Shown: positions 48,388-56,946 of the stretch, in pieces
Layout of the letters: the number at the start of each line of letters is the position of its first letter
Numbering within the stretch: the stretch's first letter is position 1
Origin: Frigidibacter oleivorans
GTDB taxonomy: Bacteria; Pseudomonadota; Alphaproteobacteria; Rhodobacterales; Rhodobacteraceae
DNA: 64,000 bases
Assembly: GCF_003993775.1 (NCBI RefSeq)
Contig: NZ_RJRZ01000005.1
Span: forward strand, 62,001-126,000
Direction of reading: 5' to 3'
Program-made: the position numbers and the translations under genes
Notes under the pieces: generated by a model
Told to the model about the DNA's origin: nothing
Seen by the model: the letters and a program-made list of their open reading frames with translations, nothing else
Database searches by the model: none

Positions 48388-49032
48388 ATGAAATCTCAAT
48401 GGACGGGCGCGATCGCGCTTGCCGCTTCCGCCGTCGCGGCAGTGGCGCTGGCACATACGGGGGCGACGGGCGTCGTCCTGGACCGCATGAACGGAATGAC
48501 GGCAATGCGCGATACCATCGCGGAATTGGCACCGATGATGCAGGGCACCGTGCCCTACGACACCTTCATTGTGTCTGAAGGCGCCAGCGTCATTGCAAGT
48601 CATGCGGGCGGGACGATGCTGTCGCTCTTCCCTGAAAACAGCCTTGAAGGCGTCACCTATGCTAAGCCGGATATCTGGTCCGACTGGCAGGAGTTCGCGG
48701 CTCTCTCCGAAGAACTGAAGGCCTATGCTGACGCCTTGGCCGAAGCAGCCCCGAACGGTCTCGAGCCTGCGAGTTCGCCAGATGGCGAGATGGCTGGCAT
48801 GGATCACTCGGCCATGGGCATGACCGGAACACCGCAACCGGCGCAAGGCTTCACGATCGCGGAATTGATGGGATACGGAGCGGCTCCGGAAGAGATCGCG
48901 GTGGCACGAGGGACATCGGACCCGACAGTTTTGGAGCTTGATCTGACGACACTGGCGGCCGACGACCTCTTCAACCGGATCAGTGCGACCTGCTCTTCCT
49001 GTCATGCGCAGTTTCGAGCGGGCCGGAACTGA
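48388..49032 (+). CDS. Cytochrome c, class II-like (c556/c-prime type)
   Basis: A 214-residue exported cytochrome. Signal: MKSQWTGAIALAASAVAAVA. The haem site is at the far C-terminus (ISATCSSCHAQFR), the class II arrangement, with the four-helix region before it (VLDRMNGMTAMRDTIAELAP). A central insertion has the MAGMDHSAMGM copper-style motif and a second domain about 150-185. ATG 48388 gives a normal signal peptide; ATG 48352 would add 12 residues. The diheme cytochrome starts two bases after the stop. It probably passes electrons in the periplasm. Confidence 0.82.
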   Translation: MKSQWTGAIALAASAVAAVALAHTGATGVVLDRMNGMTAMRDTIAELAPMMQGTVPYDTFIVSEGASVIASHAGGTMLSLFPENSLEGVTYAKPDIWSDWQEFAALSEELKAYADALAEAAPNGLEPASSPDGEMAGMDHSAMGMTGTPQPAQGFTIAELMGYGAAPEEIAVARGTSDPTVLELDLTTLAADDLFNRISATCSSCHAQFRAGRN

Positions 49033-49034
49033 CC

Positions 49035-50018
49035 ATGCGAGGTTTGATCCGGCTTTCCTTTGTCTTCCCAGCCATTGTGGCAGGTATAGGTGCCGGGGTG
49101 TTGGCACTTTGGCCGATCGGGGAGGTCGAGCCCGCGAGCTTTCCTCCCGGCGATGCCGAACGCGGGGCCTATCTCGCGCGCGCAAGTGGCTGCGTGTCCT
49201 GCCATACCAACTCAGACGCCAAGGGTCTGGCGCTCGCGGGAGGTGCGCCTCTGGACACACCATTCGGCACCTTCGTGCCACCGAACATCACACCGCATCG
49301 GGAGGCCGGGATCGGGCGCTGGACTGTGCAGGATTTCGCCAAGGCGGTGCGCCAAGGGGTGTCGCCTGACGGCGACCCCTACTACCCCGTCTTCACCTAC
49401 TCTTTCTACGCCGGTTTTACCGATCAGGACATTGCCGACCTCTGGGAGGCGTTCCGCACCGTCCCGGCTGTTGGCGATGCAGCCCCACCCCACGACGTCG
49501 GCTTTCCCTTCAGTTTCAGATCGGGGCTGAAGCTCTGGCGCGCGGCTTACCTTGAGACGCCCAAGACGGACGCACTTATGGGCACGTCTTCCCCGTGGAA
49601 CCGCGGGCGGGTGCTGGTCGAAGGGGCTGCACATTGCGCTGCCTGTCACACGGGCCGAACCCTGGCAGGGGGCCTTGATGACGGCGCCCGCTTTGCCGGG
49701 AACGACAGCCTTCCAGGGGGCAGCAAAGCACCGCCAATTCTGAGTGACGTTCTCCTTGCAAAAGGTTGGGGCGTTGCGAACCTGGCTTACGCGCTTCAGT
49801 CCGGGATTCTGCCTAACGGTGATGCTTTCGGCGGCAGCATGGCCGAGGTCGTCGCTGAGGGCACGTCTTTCCTGAGCGCTGCCGACCGCGAGGCCATTGC
49901 CACCTATCTCCTCGACCCCGAAGGCACGGGCGACATTCCTGCGCCCGCACCGACGCCGGTCGAGACCCCGATGGCTGGAATGGATCATTCACAGATGGAT
50001 ATGGGAAATGGGAACTAG
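49035..50018 (+). CDS. Di-haem cytochrome c
   Basis: A 327-residue protein anchored by one N-terminal helix (LSFVFPAIVAGIGAGVLALW). Two haem sites: ASGCVSCHTNSD near 56 and GAAHCAACHTGRT near 200. Both domains have the same pattern (PPNITPH, DGDPYYPVFTYSFYAGFTDQ), as in alcohol-dehydrogenase or thiosulfate-linked cytochromes. The C-terminus ends with MAGMDHSQMDMG, a Met/His copper-binding style tail that is unusual for such cytochromes. The next gene starts inside its last codons. Confidence 0.88.
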   Translation: MRGLIRLSFVFPAIVAGIGAGVLALWPIGEVEPASFPPGDAERGAYLARASGCVSCHTNSDAKGLALAGGAPLDTPFGTFVPPNITPHREAGIGRWTVQDFAKAVRQGVSPDGDPYYPVFTYSFYAGFTDQDIADLWEAFRTVPAVGDAAPPHDVGFPFSFRSGLKLWRAAYLETPKTDALMGTSSPWNRGRVLVEGAAHCAACHTGRTLAGGLDDGARFAGNDSLPGGSKAPPILSDVLLAKGWGVANLAYALQSGILPNGDAFGGSMAEVVAEGTSFLSAADREAIATYLLDPEGTGDIPAPAPTPVETPMAGMDHSQMDMGNGN

Positions 50019-50436
50019 AGCGCTTGCCGTCATTCTGGCTTTGGGCGTTGCCGTCTTCGTCGGTGTCTTCATCTGGACCACCGTCTGGACCCTCGATCCG
50101 CGCGACACGATCTCCGCTGATCCATCGGCGACAGCCGAAGTGTCCGAGGCGCTTTCGGACGGACGGATGGACGTCCAGGTCTACGCGCTCGGTGGTCGTG
50201 ACGTTCGGGTGGAAATCCAGTTCATGCCCGATACCGACGCCGGCGCAGCTGCCGGCATGCGGCCAGATGTGAACTTTGCGATGGTCGACATGCACATGGA
50301 CGGCGTAGCGCCTCCGCTTCAGCTGGTCGAGGCAGGCGTCTGGCGCGCCGACGTGAAGCTGCCCATGGCCGGTCGTTGGGTCGTCAGTGTGGGCTTTGGT
50401 GAAGAGTTTGCAGAGGTCGAGTTTGATGCGCGATAA
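50008..50436 (+). CDS. FixH/YtkA-like periplasmic domain protein
   Basis: A 142-residue protein with an N-terminal membrane helix (ALAVILALGVAVFVGVFIWT) and a beta-sandwich resembling YtkA/FixH: VYALGGRDVRVEIQFMPDTD, NFAMVDMHMDGVAPPLQLVE, KLPMAGRWVVSVGFG. The MVDMHMDG stretch could bind copper. YtkA-like proteins often accompany copper or cytochrome oxidase assembly. ATG 50008 overlaps the previous gene by 11 bases; the next starts in its last codons, so it is tightly coupled in the operon. Confidence 0.7.
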   Translation: MGTRALAVILALGVAVFVGVFIWTTVWTLDPRDTISADPSATAEVSEALSDGRMDVQVYALGGRDVRVEIQFMPDTDAGAAAGMRPDVNFAMVDMHMDGVAPPLQLVEAGVWRADVKLPMAGRWVVSVGFGEEFAEVEFDAR

Positions 50437-50917
50437 CCTAGGTCCGGCAACTTTTCTGAATGATGACAGCCTTCGCCGCAACCTGCGCGGCCTAGCTGTT
50501 GGCATCACACTGTTTGTGGTCCTCGGCACGGTCACTGCCGTATGGGCGAACCCACTTTTTGTCCGGATGACTCCAGTCGGGCCTTGGGAGTTCGTCGCGA
50601 CCGTTCTGACGGCCTTCCTCGGAGGTGTGACAGCGGCGTTGTGGGTCCCTCAGTGCAACTTGCGCGCTTCCGGGACGGGTGGGCTTGCCAGCTTTCTCGG
50701 AATCGCCTGCCCAACCTGCAACAAGGTGCTCATGCTGGTCTTCGGTGGACCGGCACTTCTTGCCTGGTTTGATCCGCTCCGGCCGTGGCTTGCGACTGCC
50801 GGGCTCGTCATCATGGGTATCGCCGCGTTGACAACATGGCGCCGGTTTCGCGCTGTCCGCACTGGCAACAGGGTGGTGCTGGGACTGCGGGGCCTTGATC
50901 GGGGTAACGTGAAATGA
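50426..50917 (+). CDS. Four-helix membrane protein with CPTC motif
   Basis: A 163-residue membrane protein. Helices lie about 20-42, 55-75, 95-115 and 120-137. Between them lies QCNLRASGTGGLASFLGIAC followed by PTCNKVLMLVFGG, giving three cysteines, two in CPTC at the membrane surface. The family is not recognised by name, but I believe similar proteins occur in copper and cytochrome clusters. A thiol-redox or copper-passing role is possible. It overlaps both neighbours, so it is co-translated. Confidence 0.6.
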   Translation: MRDNLGPATFLNDDSLRRNLRGLAVGITLFVVLGTVTAVWANPLFVRMTPVGPWEFVATVLTAFLGGVTAALWVPQCNLRASGTGGLASFLGIACPTCNKVLMLVFGGPALLAWFDPLRPWLATAGLVIMGIAALTTWRRFRAVRTGNRVVLGLRGLDRGNVK

Positions 50918-51657
50918 AGACAGTCACGGTCCATGACCCAATGTTCCGACGGCTGAGCCGGAATGTACTTTTGCGGCACGGGCTGATGGCCCTCCTCTCT
51001 GCTGGCCTCGTTCTGATTTTTGCGGCTATCCATGGCGAGTGGAGTCCGATGCACCGCTGGAACCGGGCACTTGCCGACGCCTCGCTGGTGCTGGTTGCGC
51101 TTTCGATGGGCCTGGGGCCTCTGGCCCGGCTCCTCAGACCCGCAGTGTTGGTGCTGCCCTACCGCCGTGAGTCGGGCATCTACGGCTGCCTTCTGGCGCT
51201 TGTGCATGCTGGAATCATTCTTGTCGGCTGGGTCGAATGGGACCTGATGCGGCTCTTCGGCTTCGAATGGCATCCCGAACTCCTCAGCTATGTCATGTTT
51301 CAGCATGGCTTTGGTCTGGCCAATGCGATCGGGATCGCCGCCTTGCTCCTCGGCGTCCTCCTGGCCACAACCTCAAGCGATGTCGCAATGCGCCGCCTGG
51401 GCGTTTCCGGCTGGAAGTTCCTGCAAATGGGTGTCCTGCCGCTCTGGTGGCTGTCTGTAGCGCATGTCGCCTACTTCCTGTTCATGCACTTCCTCAGCTT
51501 TCACCGGGCGACGCCCGAGCCGAACCCGCTGCAGTATTGGTTCGTCGGACTGGTGGTCTTGGTCCTGGGACTGCGACTTGCCGCTTACCTGAAAACCATC
51601 GGCGGCAGACGCATACCGGAGTCTCAGGACGAGAGGGCCAAGCATGCGCCGATCTGA
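50914..51657 (+). CDS. Ferric-reductase-like transmembrane protein (MsrQ/YedZ-like)
   Basis: A 247-residue membrane protein with six helices. The ferric-reductase-like domain pattern is present: WNRALADASLVLVALSMGLG, RRESGIYGCLLALVHAGIIL with a haem histidine, and FLQMGVLPLWWLSVAHVAYF followed by FMHFLSFH with more histidines. Such proteins bind two b haems and carry electrons through the membrane, for example to MsrP to repair oxidised methionines. Here it lies between a CPTC protein and PBP2. It starts in the preceding stop (ATGA). Confidence 0.78.
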   Translation: MKTVTVHDPMFRRLSRNVLLRHGLMALLSAGLVLIFAAIHGEWSPMHRWNRALADASLVLVALSMGLGPLARLLRPAVLVLPYRRESGIYGCLLALVHAGIILVGWVEWDLMRLFGFEWHPELLSYVMFQHGFGLANAIGIAALLLGVLLATTSSDVAMRRLGVSGWKFLQMGVLPLWWLSVAHVAYFLFMHFLSFHRATPEPNPLQYWFVGLVVLVLGLRLAAYLKTIGGRRIPESQDERAKHAPI

Positions 51658-53599
51658 ACGGGATCTTGCCCAAGCCGCACGGGTAACGACGCGTCGGTCA
51701 CTGTTGCTTGGCGGTGTGATGACCTCGGTGGTCGGCGTGCTTGGTTTCCGGATGTGGCAACTAGGTGTACGCGATGCTGAGGAATATTACCTCCTGGCCG
51801 AGGAAAACCGGATCAATTTGCGGCTGGTGCGCCCCGACCGGGGCCGCATCTTCGACCGCGCGGGCAAGATCGTCGCGGACAACGAACACACCTACCGGAT
51901 CACGCTCGTGAAGGAAGAGGCCCGGGACGTCGATGACGTCCTTGCGAAACTGCAGCGGCTTCTTGGTCTGACGGGTGAGGTCATCGACCGGATTCGGGAG
52001 CAACTTGACCGCGTTCGGGGCTTTGTCCCGGTGACCGTTAAGGACAGGGTCACCTGGGAAGAGTTGTCAATCATCGCCTTGAACACCCCGGCTCTTCCGG
52101 GTGTCCACCCGGAGATGGTCCTGTCCCGGGTCTATCCCTTCGGGCCGGACTTTGCCCATCAGGTCGGCTATGTGGGACCCGTCAGCGACAGCGATCTCAC
52201 AGCCAAGGACGGGGAACCCGATCCGCTTTTGCGCTCGCCGGACTACCAGATCGGCAAGACGGCGCTTGAGCGGATCCACGAGCGTGCGTTGCGCGGTGAG
52301 CCGGGAGCTCAGCGGGTGGAGGTCAACGCCGGCGGCAGGACCATGCGCGAGCTGGCACTAGATCCGCCGACCCCCGGCTCGGACATGCAGATCACACTGG
52401 ATCATCATTTGCAGAACTTCATGCGTGTGCGCCTCGAAGGACAAAGCGCGGCGGCAATCGTAATGGATGTCACGAACGGTGATCTCCTCGGCTGCACGTC
52501 TGCCCCTGCATTTGACCCGAACCTCTTCGTGCGGGGGATATCGAGCAAGGACTACAGCGGACTGCGCGACAGCGAGTTTCGCCCGCTTGCCGACAAGACC
52601 GTTCAAGGGGCCTATCCGCCGGGGTCCACGATCAAAATGTCGAATGCGCTCGCGGCTCTGGAAAGCGGGGTCATGGATCCAGCAGAAACCGTGACCTGCA
52701 ACGGGTACGTGGAAATCTCTGGTCGCAGGTTCCATTGCTGGAAAAGCGGCGGCCATGGGCGGGTCGACATGGTCGGTGCGTTGCGGCAGTCCTGCGACGT
52801 CTACTTCTACGAAGTTGCGCAACGGATCGGGATCGATGGCATCTTTGCGATGAATGACCGTCTCGGACTGGGCCAGAAATACGACCTTCCGCTGTCGGGA
52901 ATGGTTCACGGCAACAATCCCTCGCGCGCCTGGAAGCAAGAGCGTTACGGTCAGGATTGGTTGATTGGCGACACGATCAACGCGTCCATTGGCCAGGGCT
53001 TCACGTTGACCTCGCCAATTCAGCTAGCCACGATGACCGCGCGCCTGGCCTCAGGAACGGCAGTCCTCCCGCGTCTCGTGCGCCCGCTCGGTGGGGCCAG
53101 CCCGGGTGAACCTGCGCCTGTCTCACTTGGACTTTCGGCAGAAGCGCTTGCGATCGTGCGACAAGGGATGTTCGAGGTGTCGAACCACGAGCGTGGCACC
53201 GCATACGGGTCACGGATCGCGGATGTGACCAAAGCCATGGCCGGGAAGACCGGAACGAGCCAGGTGTTTTCGATCACAGCGGCCGAGCGCGCAGCCGGTG
53301 TCCGATCGCAGGACGAACTCCCATGGAACAGGCGGGACCATGGGCTGTTCGTGGCCTTCGCACCGTTTGATGCGCCTCGATATGCCGTGACTGTTGTAGT
53401 GGAGCATGGCGGCGGCGGCTCAACGGCGGCGGCACCGATCGCGCGCGACATCATGCTCTTTGCCCAACACGGCGGCCTGCCGCCCGAAGATGCCTATCCT
53501 ACTGCGCAGCGGGCCCGAATTCGGGAGGATCTGGCTCAACTGTCCGAACGGATTCTCCCGCCGGATGGGGTGACACCGATCACCGTGAGCCGGACATGA
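51644..53599 (+). CDS. mrdA: Penicillin-binding protein 2 (MrdA-type transpeptidase)
   Basis: A 651-residue class B PBP. One N-terminal helix (RSLLLGGVMTSVVGVLGFRM) precedes the pedestal domain (RPDRGRIFDRAGKIVADNEH). The transpeptidase motifs are YPPGSTIKM (SxxK, with Ile replacing the usual Phe), SCDVYFYE (SxD/N) and MAGKTGTSQ (KTGT). PBP2 crosslinks peptidoglycan in cell elongation. The position within a redox and copper operon is unusual; the chromosome should have its own copy. Start ATG 51644 overlaps the preceding gene by 14 bases, and the next cytochrome gene starts in its stop. It may be a copper-tolerant spare. Confidence 0.92.
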   Translation: MRRSERDLAQAARVTTRRSLLLGGVMTSVVGVLGFRMWQLGVRDAEEYYLLAEENRINLRLVRPDRGRIFDRAGKIVADNEHTYRITLVKEEARDVDDVLAKLQRLLGLTGEVIDRIREQLDRVRGFVPVTVKDRVTWEELSIIALNTPALPGVHPEMVLSRVYPFGPDFAHQVGYVGPVSDSDLTAKDGEPDPLLRSPDYQIGKTALERIHERALRGEPGAQRVEVNAGGRTMRELALDPPTPGSDMQITLDHHLQNFMRVRLEGQSAAAIVMDVTNGDLLGCTSAPAFDPNLFVRGISSKDYSGLRDSEFRPLADKTVQGAYPPGSTIKMSNALAALESGVMDPAETVTCNGYVEISGRRFHCWKSGGHGRVDMVGALRQSCDVYFYEVAQRIGIDGIFAMNDRLGLGQKYDLPLSGMVHGNNPSRAWKQERYGQDWLIGDTINASIGQGFTLTSPIQLATMTARLASGTAVLPRLVRPLGGASPGEPAPVSLGLSAEALAIVRQGMFEVSNHERGTAYGSRIADVTKAMAGKTGTSQVFSITAAERAAGVRSQDELPWNRRDHGLFVAFAPFDAPRYAVTVVVEHGGGGSTAAAPIARDIMLFAQHGGLPPEDAYPTAQRARIREDLAQLSERILPPDGVTPITVSRT

Positions 53600-54072
53600 A
53601 GGCCACCAAGCCAAGAAATGGCAGGTTCAGAGGCGTTGCGGTTGTTGCGCCCGCCGCAATCTTTCTGCTGTTTGCGCCGCAAGCAAACGCGTTCTTCCAC
53701 AATAGCCCCGATTTCGAACAAGGTCGCGCCATCTATGAGGCGGAATGCGCGTCGTGCCACGGCGCCGATCTGGAAGGACATCCCGACTGGCGAACGGCCA
53801 ATGAGGACGGGACGTATCCCGCCCCGCCGCATGACGCGAGCGGCCACACCTGGCATCACGGCGACATCATGCTGCGCGACTACATCAAACGCGGCGGGCA
53901 GGCGGTCCTTGACGAAATGGGCGTTGCCTTCACATCCGGCATGCCGACTTTCGGCGACCGTCTGACGGACGAGGATATCGAAGCTGTTCTCGATTACATC
54001 AAATCGACTTGGCCCGACGGCATCCGCGCCACGCAAGCAGAGCGGAGCGCCGTCGAGGCACTCGCCCCATGA
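53596..54072 (+). CDS. Mono-haem cytochrome c
   Basis: A 158-residue exported cytochrome. The signal runs to QANA (about residue 31). The haem site is YEAECASCHGADLEGHPDW, and the distal methionine is likely in AFTSGMPTFGDRLTDEDIEA, as in class I cytochromes. This pattern (G..L.GHP.W ... PAPPHD.SGHTWHH) is found in cytochromes near copper-resistance genes. It overlaps the PBP2 stop, ending an eight-gene overlapping series. Confidence 0.85.
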   Translation: MKATKPRNGRFRGVAVVAPAAIFLLFAPQANAFFHNSPDFEQGRAIYEAECASCHGADLEGHPDWRTANEDGTYPAPPHDASGHTWHHGDIMLRDYIKRGGQAVLDEMGVAFTSGMPTFGDRLTDEDIEAVLDYIKSTWPDGIRATQAERSAVEALAP

Positions 54073-54112
54073 TGCCTGACCCGAACGATAGTCTGTCGGT
54101 CCAAGTTTGGAC

Positions 54113-54143
54113 TTGCCTCTCGAGTTACTTGAGGAAGCATCAA
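54113..54143 (+). promoter_or_regulatory. Second-type MerR promoter before dsbA-like gene
   Basis: TTGCCT (54113-54118), 19-base spacer, CATCAA (54138-54143). The spacer begins with CTCGAGTTACTTGAG (54119-54133), 12 of 15 bases identical to the matching word at 62803-62833 and in the same register. The dyad differs from the CueR sites and recalls PbrR/CadR or SoxR boxes. Confidence 0.6.
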
Positions 54144-54178
54144 CCCTCAAAAAATGTACGAAATGAAAGGTCCGCCCG

Positions 54179-54907
54179 ATGCGAATGAAATCCCTGCTGC
54201 TTGCCAGTGTCTTCTGTTTCCAAGTCGCTATGCCGTCCTTCGCGCAGGAGGTCTCGGATGAACGCATCAAGGCTCTCGTCGCCGAGGCCCTGCGCGAAAA
54301 CCCCGAACTGATCCTCGAAGCGCTCCAGGCCCTCGAAGAGCGGCAGGCGGAAGCGCAGGCAGCCGCCGCAACCGCAGTATTGGCCAATGAACGCGACACA
54401 TTGGAACGTGACCCTAACGCACCGGTTCTAGGCAATCCGAAGGGCGATATCACGGTAGTCGAGTTCTTTGACTACAACTGCCCCTACTGCAAGCGCGCCA
54501 TGCCGGAAGTCGACGCTCTTCTGGCCGAAGACGGCAACATCCGGTTGGTGATGCGCGAATGGCCAATCCTCAGCGAGGGATCTGCCTTTGCCGCACGCGC
54601 CGCGCTCGCATCCCGGAAGCAGGGCAAATATGCTGAGCTCCACAATGCTCTGATGGGTATGCGCGGCAAGGTAGAAGCCGACACGGTGCTGCGTGTCGCC
54701 GGCGAAATCGGCTTGGACTTGGACAGACTCAAGGCAGACATGCAGGCGCCAGAGATCGACGAGCACATTGCAACCTCGATGCGTCTGGCCGAGGCGCTCG
54801 GTTTCAACGGGACGCCATCCTTTGTCGTAGGCGATCAGCTGGTCCCCGGTTTTGTTGAAAAGGCGCAGCTTTCCGAAATCGTGGCTTCTGTTCGGGCATC
54901 AGAATGA
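54179..54907 (+). CDS. DsbA-family protein (Com1-like)
   Basis: A 242-residue exported thioredoxin-fold protein. The signal is MRMKSLLLASVFCFQVAMPS with cleavage near FAQE. A helical linker (ELILEALQALEERQAEAQAA) is typical of Com1/DsbA-like proteins. The domain has FFDYNCPYCKRAMPEVDALL with the CPYC site, and GFNGTPSFVVGDQLVPGF with the cis-proline. It probably forms or shuffles disulfides under copper stress. A MerR-type promoter lies 36 bases upstream. ATG 54185 is also possible. Confidence 0.88.
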   Translation: MRMKSLLLASVFCFQVAMPSFAQEVSDERIKALVAEALRENPELILEALQALEERQAEAQAAAATAVLANERDTLERDPNAPVLGNPKGDITVVEFFDYNCPYCKRAMPEVDALLAEDGNIRLVMREWPILSEGSAFAARAALASRKQGKYAELHNALMGMRGKVEADTVLRVAGEIGLDLDRLKADMQAPEIDEHIATSMRLAEALGFNGTPSFVVGDQLVPGFVEKAQLSEIVASVRASE

Positions 54908-55551
54908 GTGGTTCGAAACGAGTCGCTTCGGAATGCTCCTGTTGCACCGCCTTCCCTGCTCGCAGGACGATCCCGGCCGTCCCGGCCCTCGCGGCGGTAC
55001 TATGGATCGCTCTGTCTGGAATTGCGGCAGCGCATTCGTTCATTGCAGCAATTCTCGTCGTCAGTGAGAATGTTGAGCAAGACCTTGCGGAGGCTGTCCG
55101 AGGATTCGTGTTGGCTGCCGACGAGCGGGACGGGCACCCAAACGAAACCTCCGACGGGCATCTGGGCGGCGTTGACGTGCATGTTCTTCCGCTTCCGGCC
55201 GAAGCCACCAGACTTGTCCAGAAGTTGACTGGCTCACCAGACGAGCCGGCTGATGTCGTCATCGTCCTTGGACCGAAGCCTGCCGCCGACGACGCGGCGA
55301 GCAAGTACAGCCGTGCGAGCACCGTTCTGGTGCAAGCACTCCTTGCGGAGGGCTGGAATGGTGATGACCGCATGGACGGTTTCGTCACACGCTACCGGCT
55401 CGCCTACGGCAAGGAGCCCGGTCTTTTGGCCGCCTCAGCCTACCACGCGGCGCGCAGGTTGGATGTCGCGATCAGACCGCTTGACGGAGCGGGGCCGCGG
55501 GATGTGCTTCTGGAAGCCTGGCAAGCATCCGAGGTCGGCTTGCAAAGATGA
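54904..55551 (+). CDS. Exported protein of unknown function (substrate-binding-like C-terminus)
   Basis: A 215-residue protein with an N-terminal cysteine cluster (SECSCCTAFP) and one helix (IPAVPALAAVLWIALSGIAA). The body (HVLPLPAEATRLVQKL, ADVVIVLGPKPAADDAASKY, RYRLAYGKEPGLLAASAYHA) recalls the last part of ABC-type branched-chain substrate-binding proteins, but the usual first domain is absent. The start ATG overlaps the DsbA stop (ATGA). Function unknown; the link to the thiol protein suggests a periplasmic redox or metal role. Confidence 0.55.
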   Translation: MSGSKRVASECSCCTAFPARRTIPAVPALAAVLWIALSGIAAAHSFIAAILVVSENVEQDLAEAVRGFVLAADERDGHPNETSDGHLGGVDVHVLPLPAEATRLVQKLTGSPDEPADVVIVLGPKPAADDAASKYSRASTVLVQALLAEGWNGDDRMDGFVTRYRLAYGKEPGLLAASAYHAARRLDVAIRPLDGAGPRDVLLEAWQASEVGLQR

Positions 55552-55590
55552 GCCTATGGTCTCTCGCGCGGCGCGCACCGGGTGGGGATC

Positions 55591-56058
55591 TCACGCCGCC
55601 GGATAGCTGGTGAAGACCGTACTGCTTCCGTCCAGACCGACCATAACGACATCATAAGCCTGACGCTCTGTCTCTGGTCCCATTCCCGGTGAGCCGAATG
55701 GCATGCCCGGAACGGAAAGTCCCACTGCCAAGGGGCGTTCGGCCATCAACCTGCGGATATCCGCTGCTGGAACGTGCCCTTCGATGGTGTAGTCGCCGAT
55801 GGTCGCCGTGTGGCAGGACGACAGGTTCTCCGGGATACCGCGCTCCCGCTTATAGGTCGCGAGGTCTTCGACACTGCGCTCTTCAAAGCTGACGTTGAAG
55901 CCGCTTTCGCGTAGGTGGCCGATCCAGGCGTTACAACACGGACAGCCAGGGTCCTTCACCACATGGATCCGTTCGTCCCCTTCGGCCAGCAAAGGCACAG
56001 TGCTCATGGCAAGGATGGCCGGTCCGGCAAGAAGAAGAGTACGGCGCGCAAGGATCAT
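55591..56058 (-). CDS. DUF411 protein, copy 1
   Basis: A 155-residue exported protein. The signal begins MILARRTLLLAGPAILAMST. The DUF411 pattern is clear: IHVVKDPGCPCCNAWIGHLR with CPCC, then LSSCHTATIGDYTIEGHVPA and the C-terminal VGLSVPGMPFGSPGMGPE followed by YDVVMVG. DUF411 proteins are copper-resistance accessories and probably bind copper through these cysteines, histidines and methionines. The start at 56058 is chosen with GGGG upstream; ATG 56070 is possible. A paralogue lies at 59475. Confidence 0.88.
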   Translation of the reverse strand: MILARRTLLLAGPAILAMSTVPLLAEGDERIHVVKDPGCPCCNAWIGHLRESGFNVSFEERSVEDLATYKRERGIPENLSSCHTATIGDYTIEGHVPAADIRRLMAERPLAVGLSVPGMPFGSPGMGPETERQAYDVVMVGLDGSSTVFTSYPAA

Positions 56059-56152
56059 CAAAAGCCCCATTTTATGTGTCACCGCAAAATACTGCCAAAG
56101 GCCGGGCGTGGCGAGCGCAGTATGGCTCCCAATAGGCCTGATCACCAAGAAA

Positions 56153-56764
56153 CTACCGAAGACGCGCGTCCCCGGCCTGCACCAGAAGGACGCCGTGATT
56201 CTCATCTGCGTCATCGTCCGTAATCCGACGGGTCTGAACGCCCGGCAGATCTGCGAAACCTTCCATCATCCGTTTCGGGAACCAGGTCATTCGCAGGCTT
56301 TCGAAGCCGGGAACGCCTTCCAGTACGCGCGATATTGCAATTGTGCAGTTCGCCTTGGGCACCGCGCCGTACGCTTTGGCACGCGCCATGATCAGGTCCG
56401 CAACTTCTGGTGAAACCATGATTGTCTGCTCGACAACGTCGTAAGTTTCGCGAGCATGGTAGTCGATGTAGAAGTCGACCATCTTCGGCGTGATCCCGAA
56501 ATGGACGTCGTTGCGCTCTGGAAGCTTCGGATGTCGCCAGGTTCCCGCCGGGTCAAAGAGAACACGCTCTGAGCCATTGATCAAAAGCCCGGCGTGCGCA
56601 CCGGCGCCGCTGCGGGTCGACAGGACGGTATAGAGCGTGACCGAGGTCGGGCCGACATGTTCATAGCGCGCGTCGGCCACGGCTTCATCCGGCGCCCAGA
56701 TCGGTTCGGCGCCGCAGGCGGACAGCAACAGAGTTGCGAAAAGGGCGAAGACCAATCGTTTCAT
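56153..56764 (-). CDS. Lipoprotein of unknown function
   Basis: A 203-residue lipoprotein. The lipobox is LLLSACGAEP (lipidated Cys 17). The body (SVTLYTVLSTRSGAGAHAGL, LFDPAGTWRHPKLPERNDVHF, KANCTIAISRVLEGVPGFES) has the feel of a rhodobacterial family that I recall only as a conserved lipoprotein, and the H...C pair suggests an NlpC/P60-like or peptidase fold; this is speculative. It ends before DUF411 copy 1 and starts divergently from copy C of the small secreted family. Confidence 0.6.
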   Translation of the reverse strand: MKRLVFALFATLLLSACGAEPIWAPDEAVADARYEHVGPTSVTLYTVLSTRSGAGAHAGLLINGSERVLFDPAGTWRHPKLPERNDVHFGITPKMVDFYIDYHARETYDVVEQTIMVSPEVADLIMARAKAYGAVPKANCTIAISRVLEGVPGFESLRMTWFPKRMMEGFADLPGVQTRRITDDDADENHGVLLVQAGDARLR

Positions 56765-56946
56765 GGTGTGTACCGTCAGATCATTGAAGTTTTCGCGACC
56801 CGCGTTCGGTTGCCAGTAAACTCTGCGCTATCAAGTCAAGACGAGGGAAAACGCGGCAATTCTGCTGCAGTCGATGTCATCGCCATATTGCCCAGACACC
56901 AAACTGTCAGATGACGGCACCAGACCACACTGATACACATGACGTC

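Noticed and set aside
48292-49281. Minus-strand frame of 329 codons
   Set aside because: It is antisense to two cytochromes whose signal peptides and haem motifs are clear.
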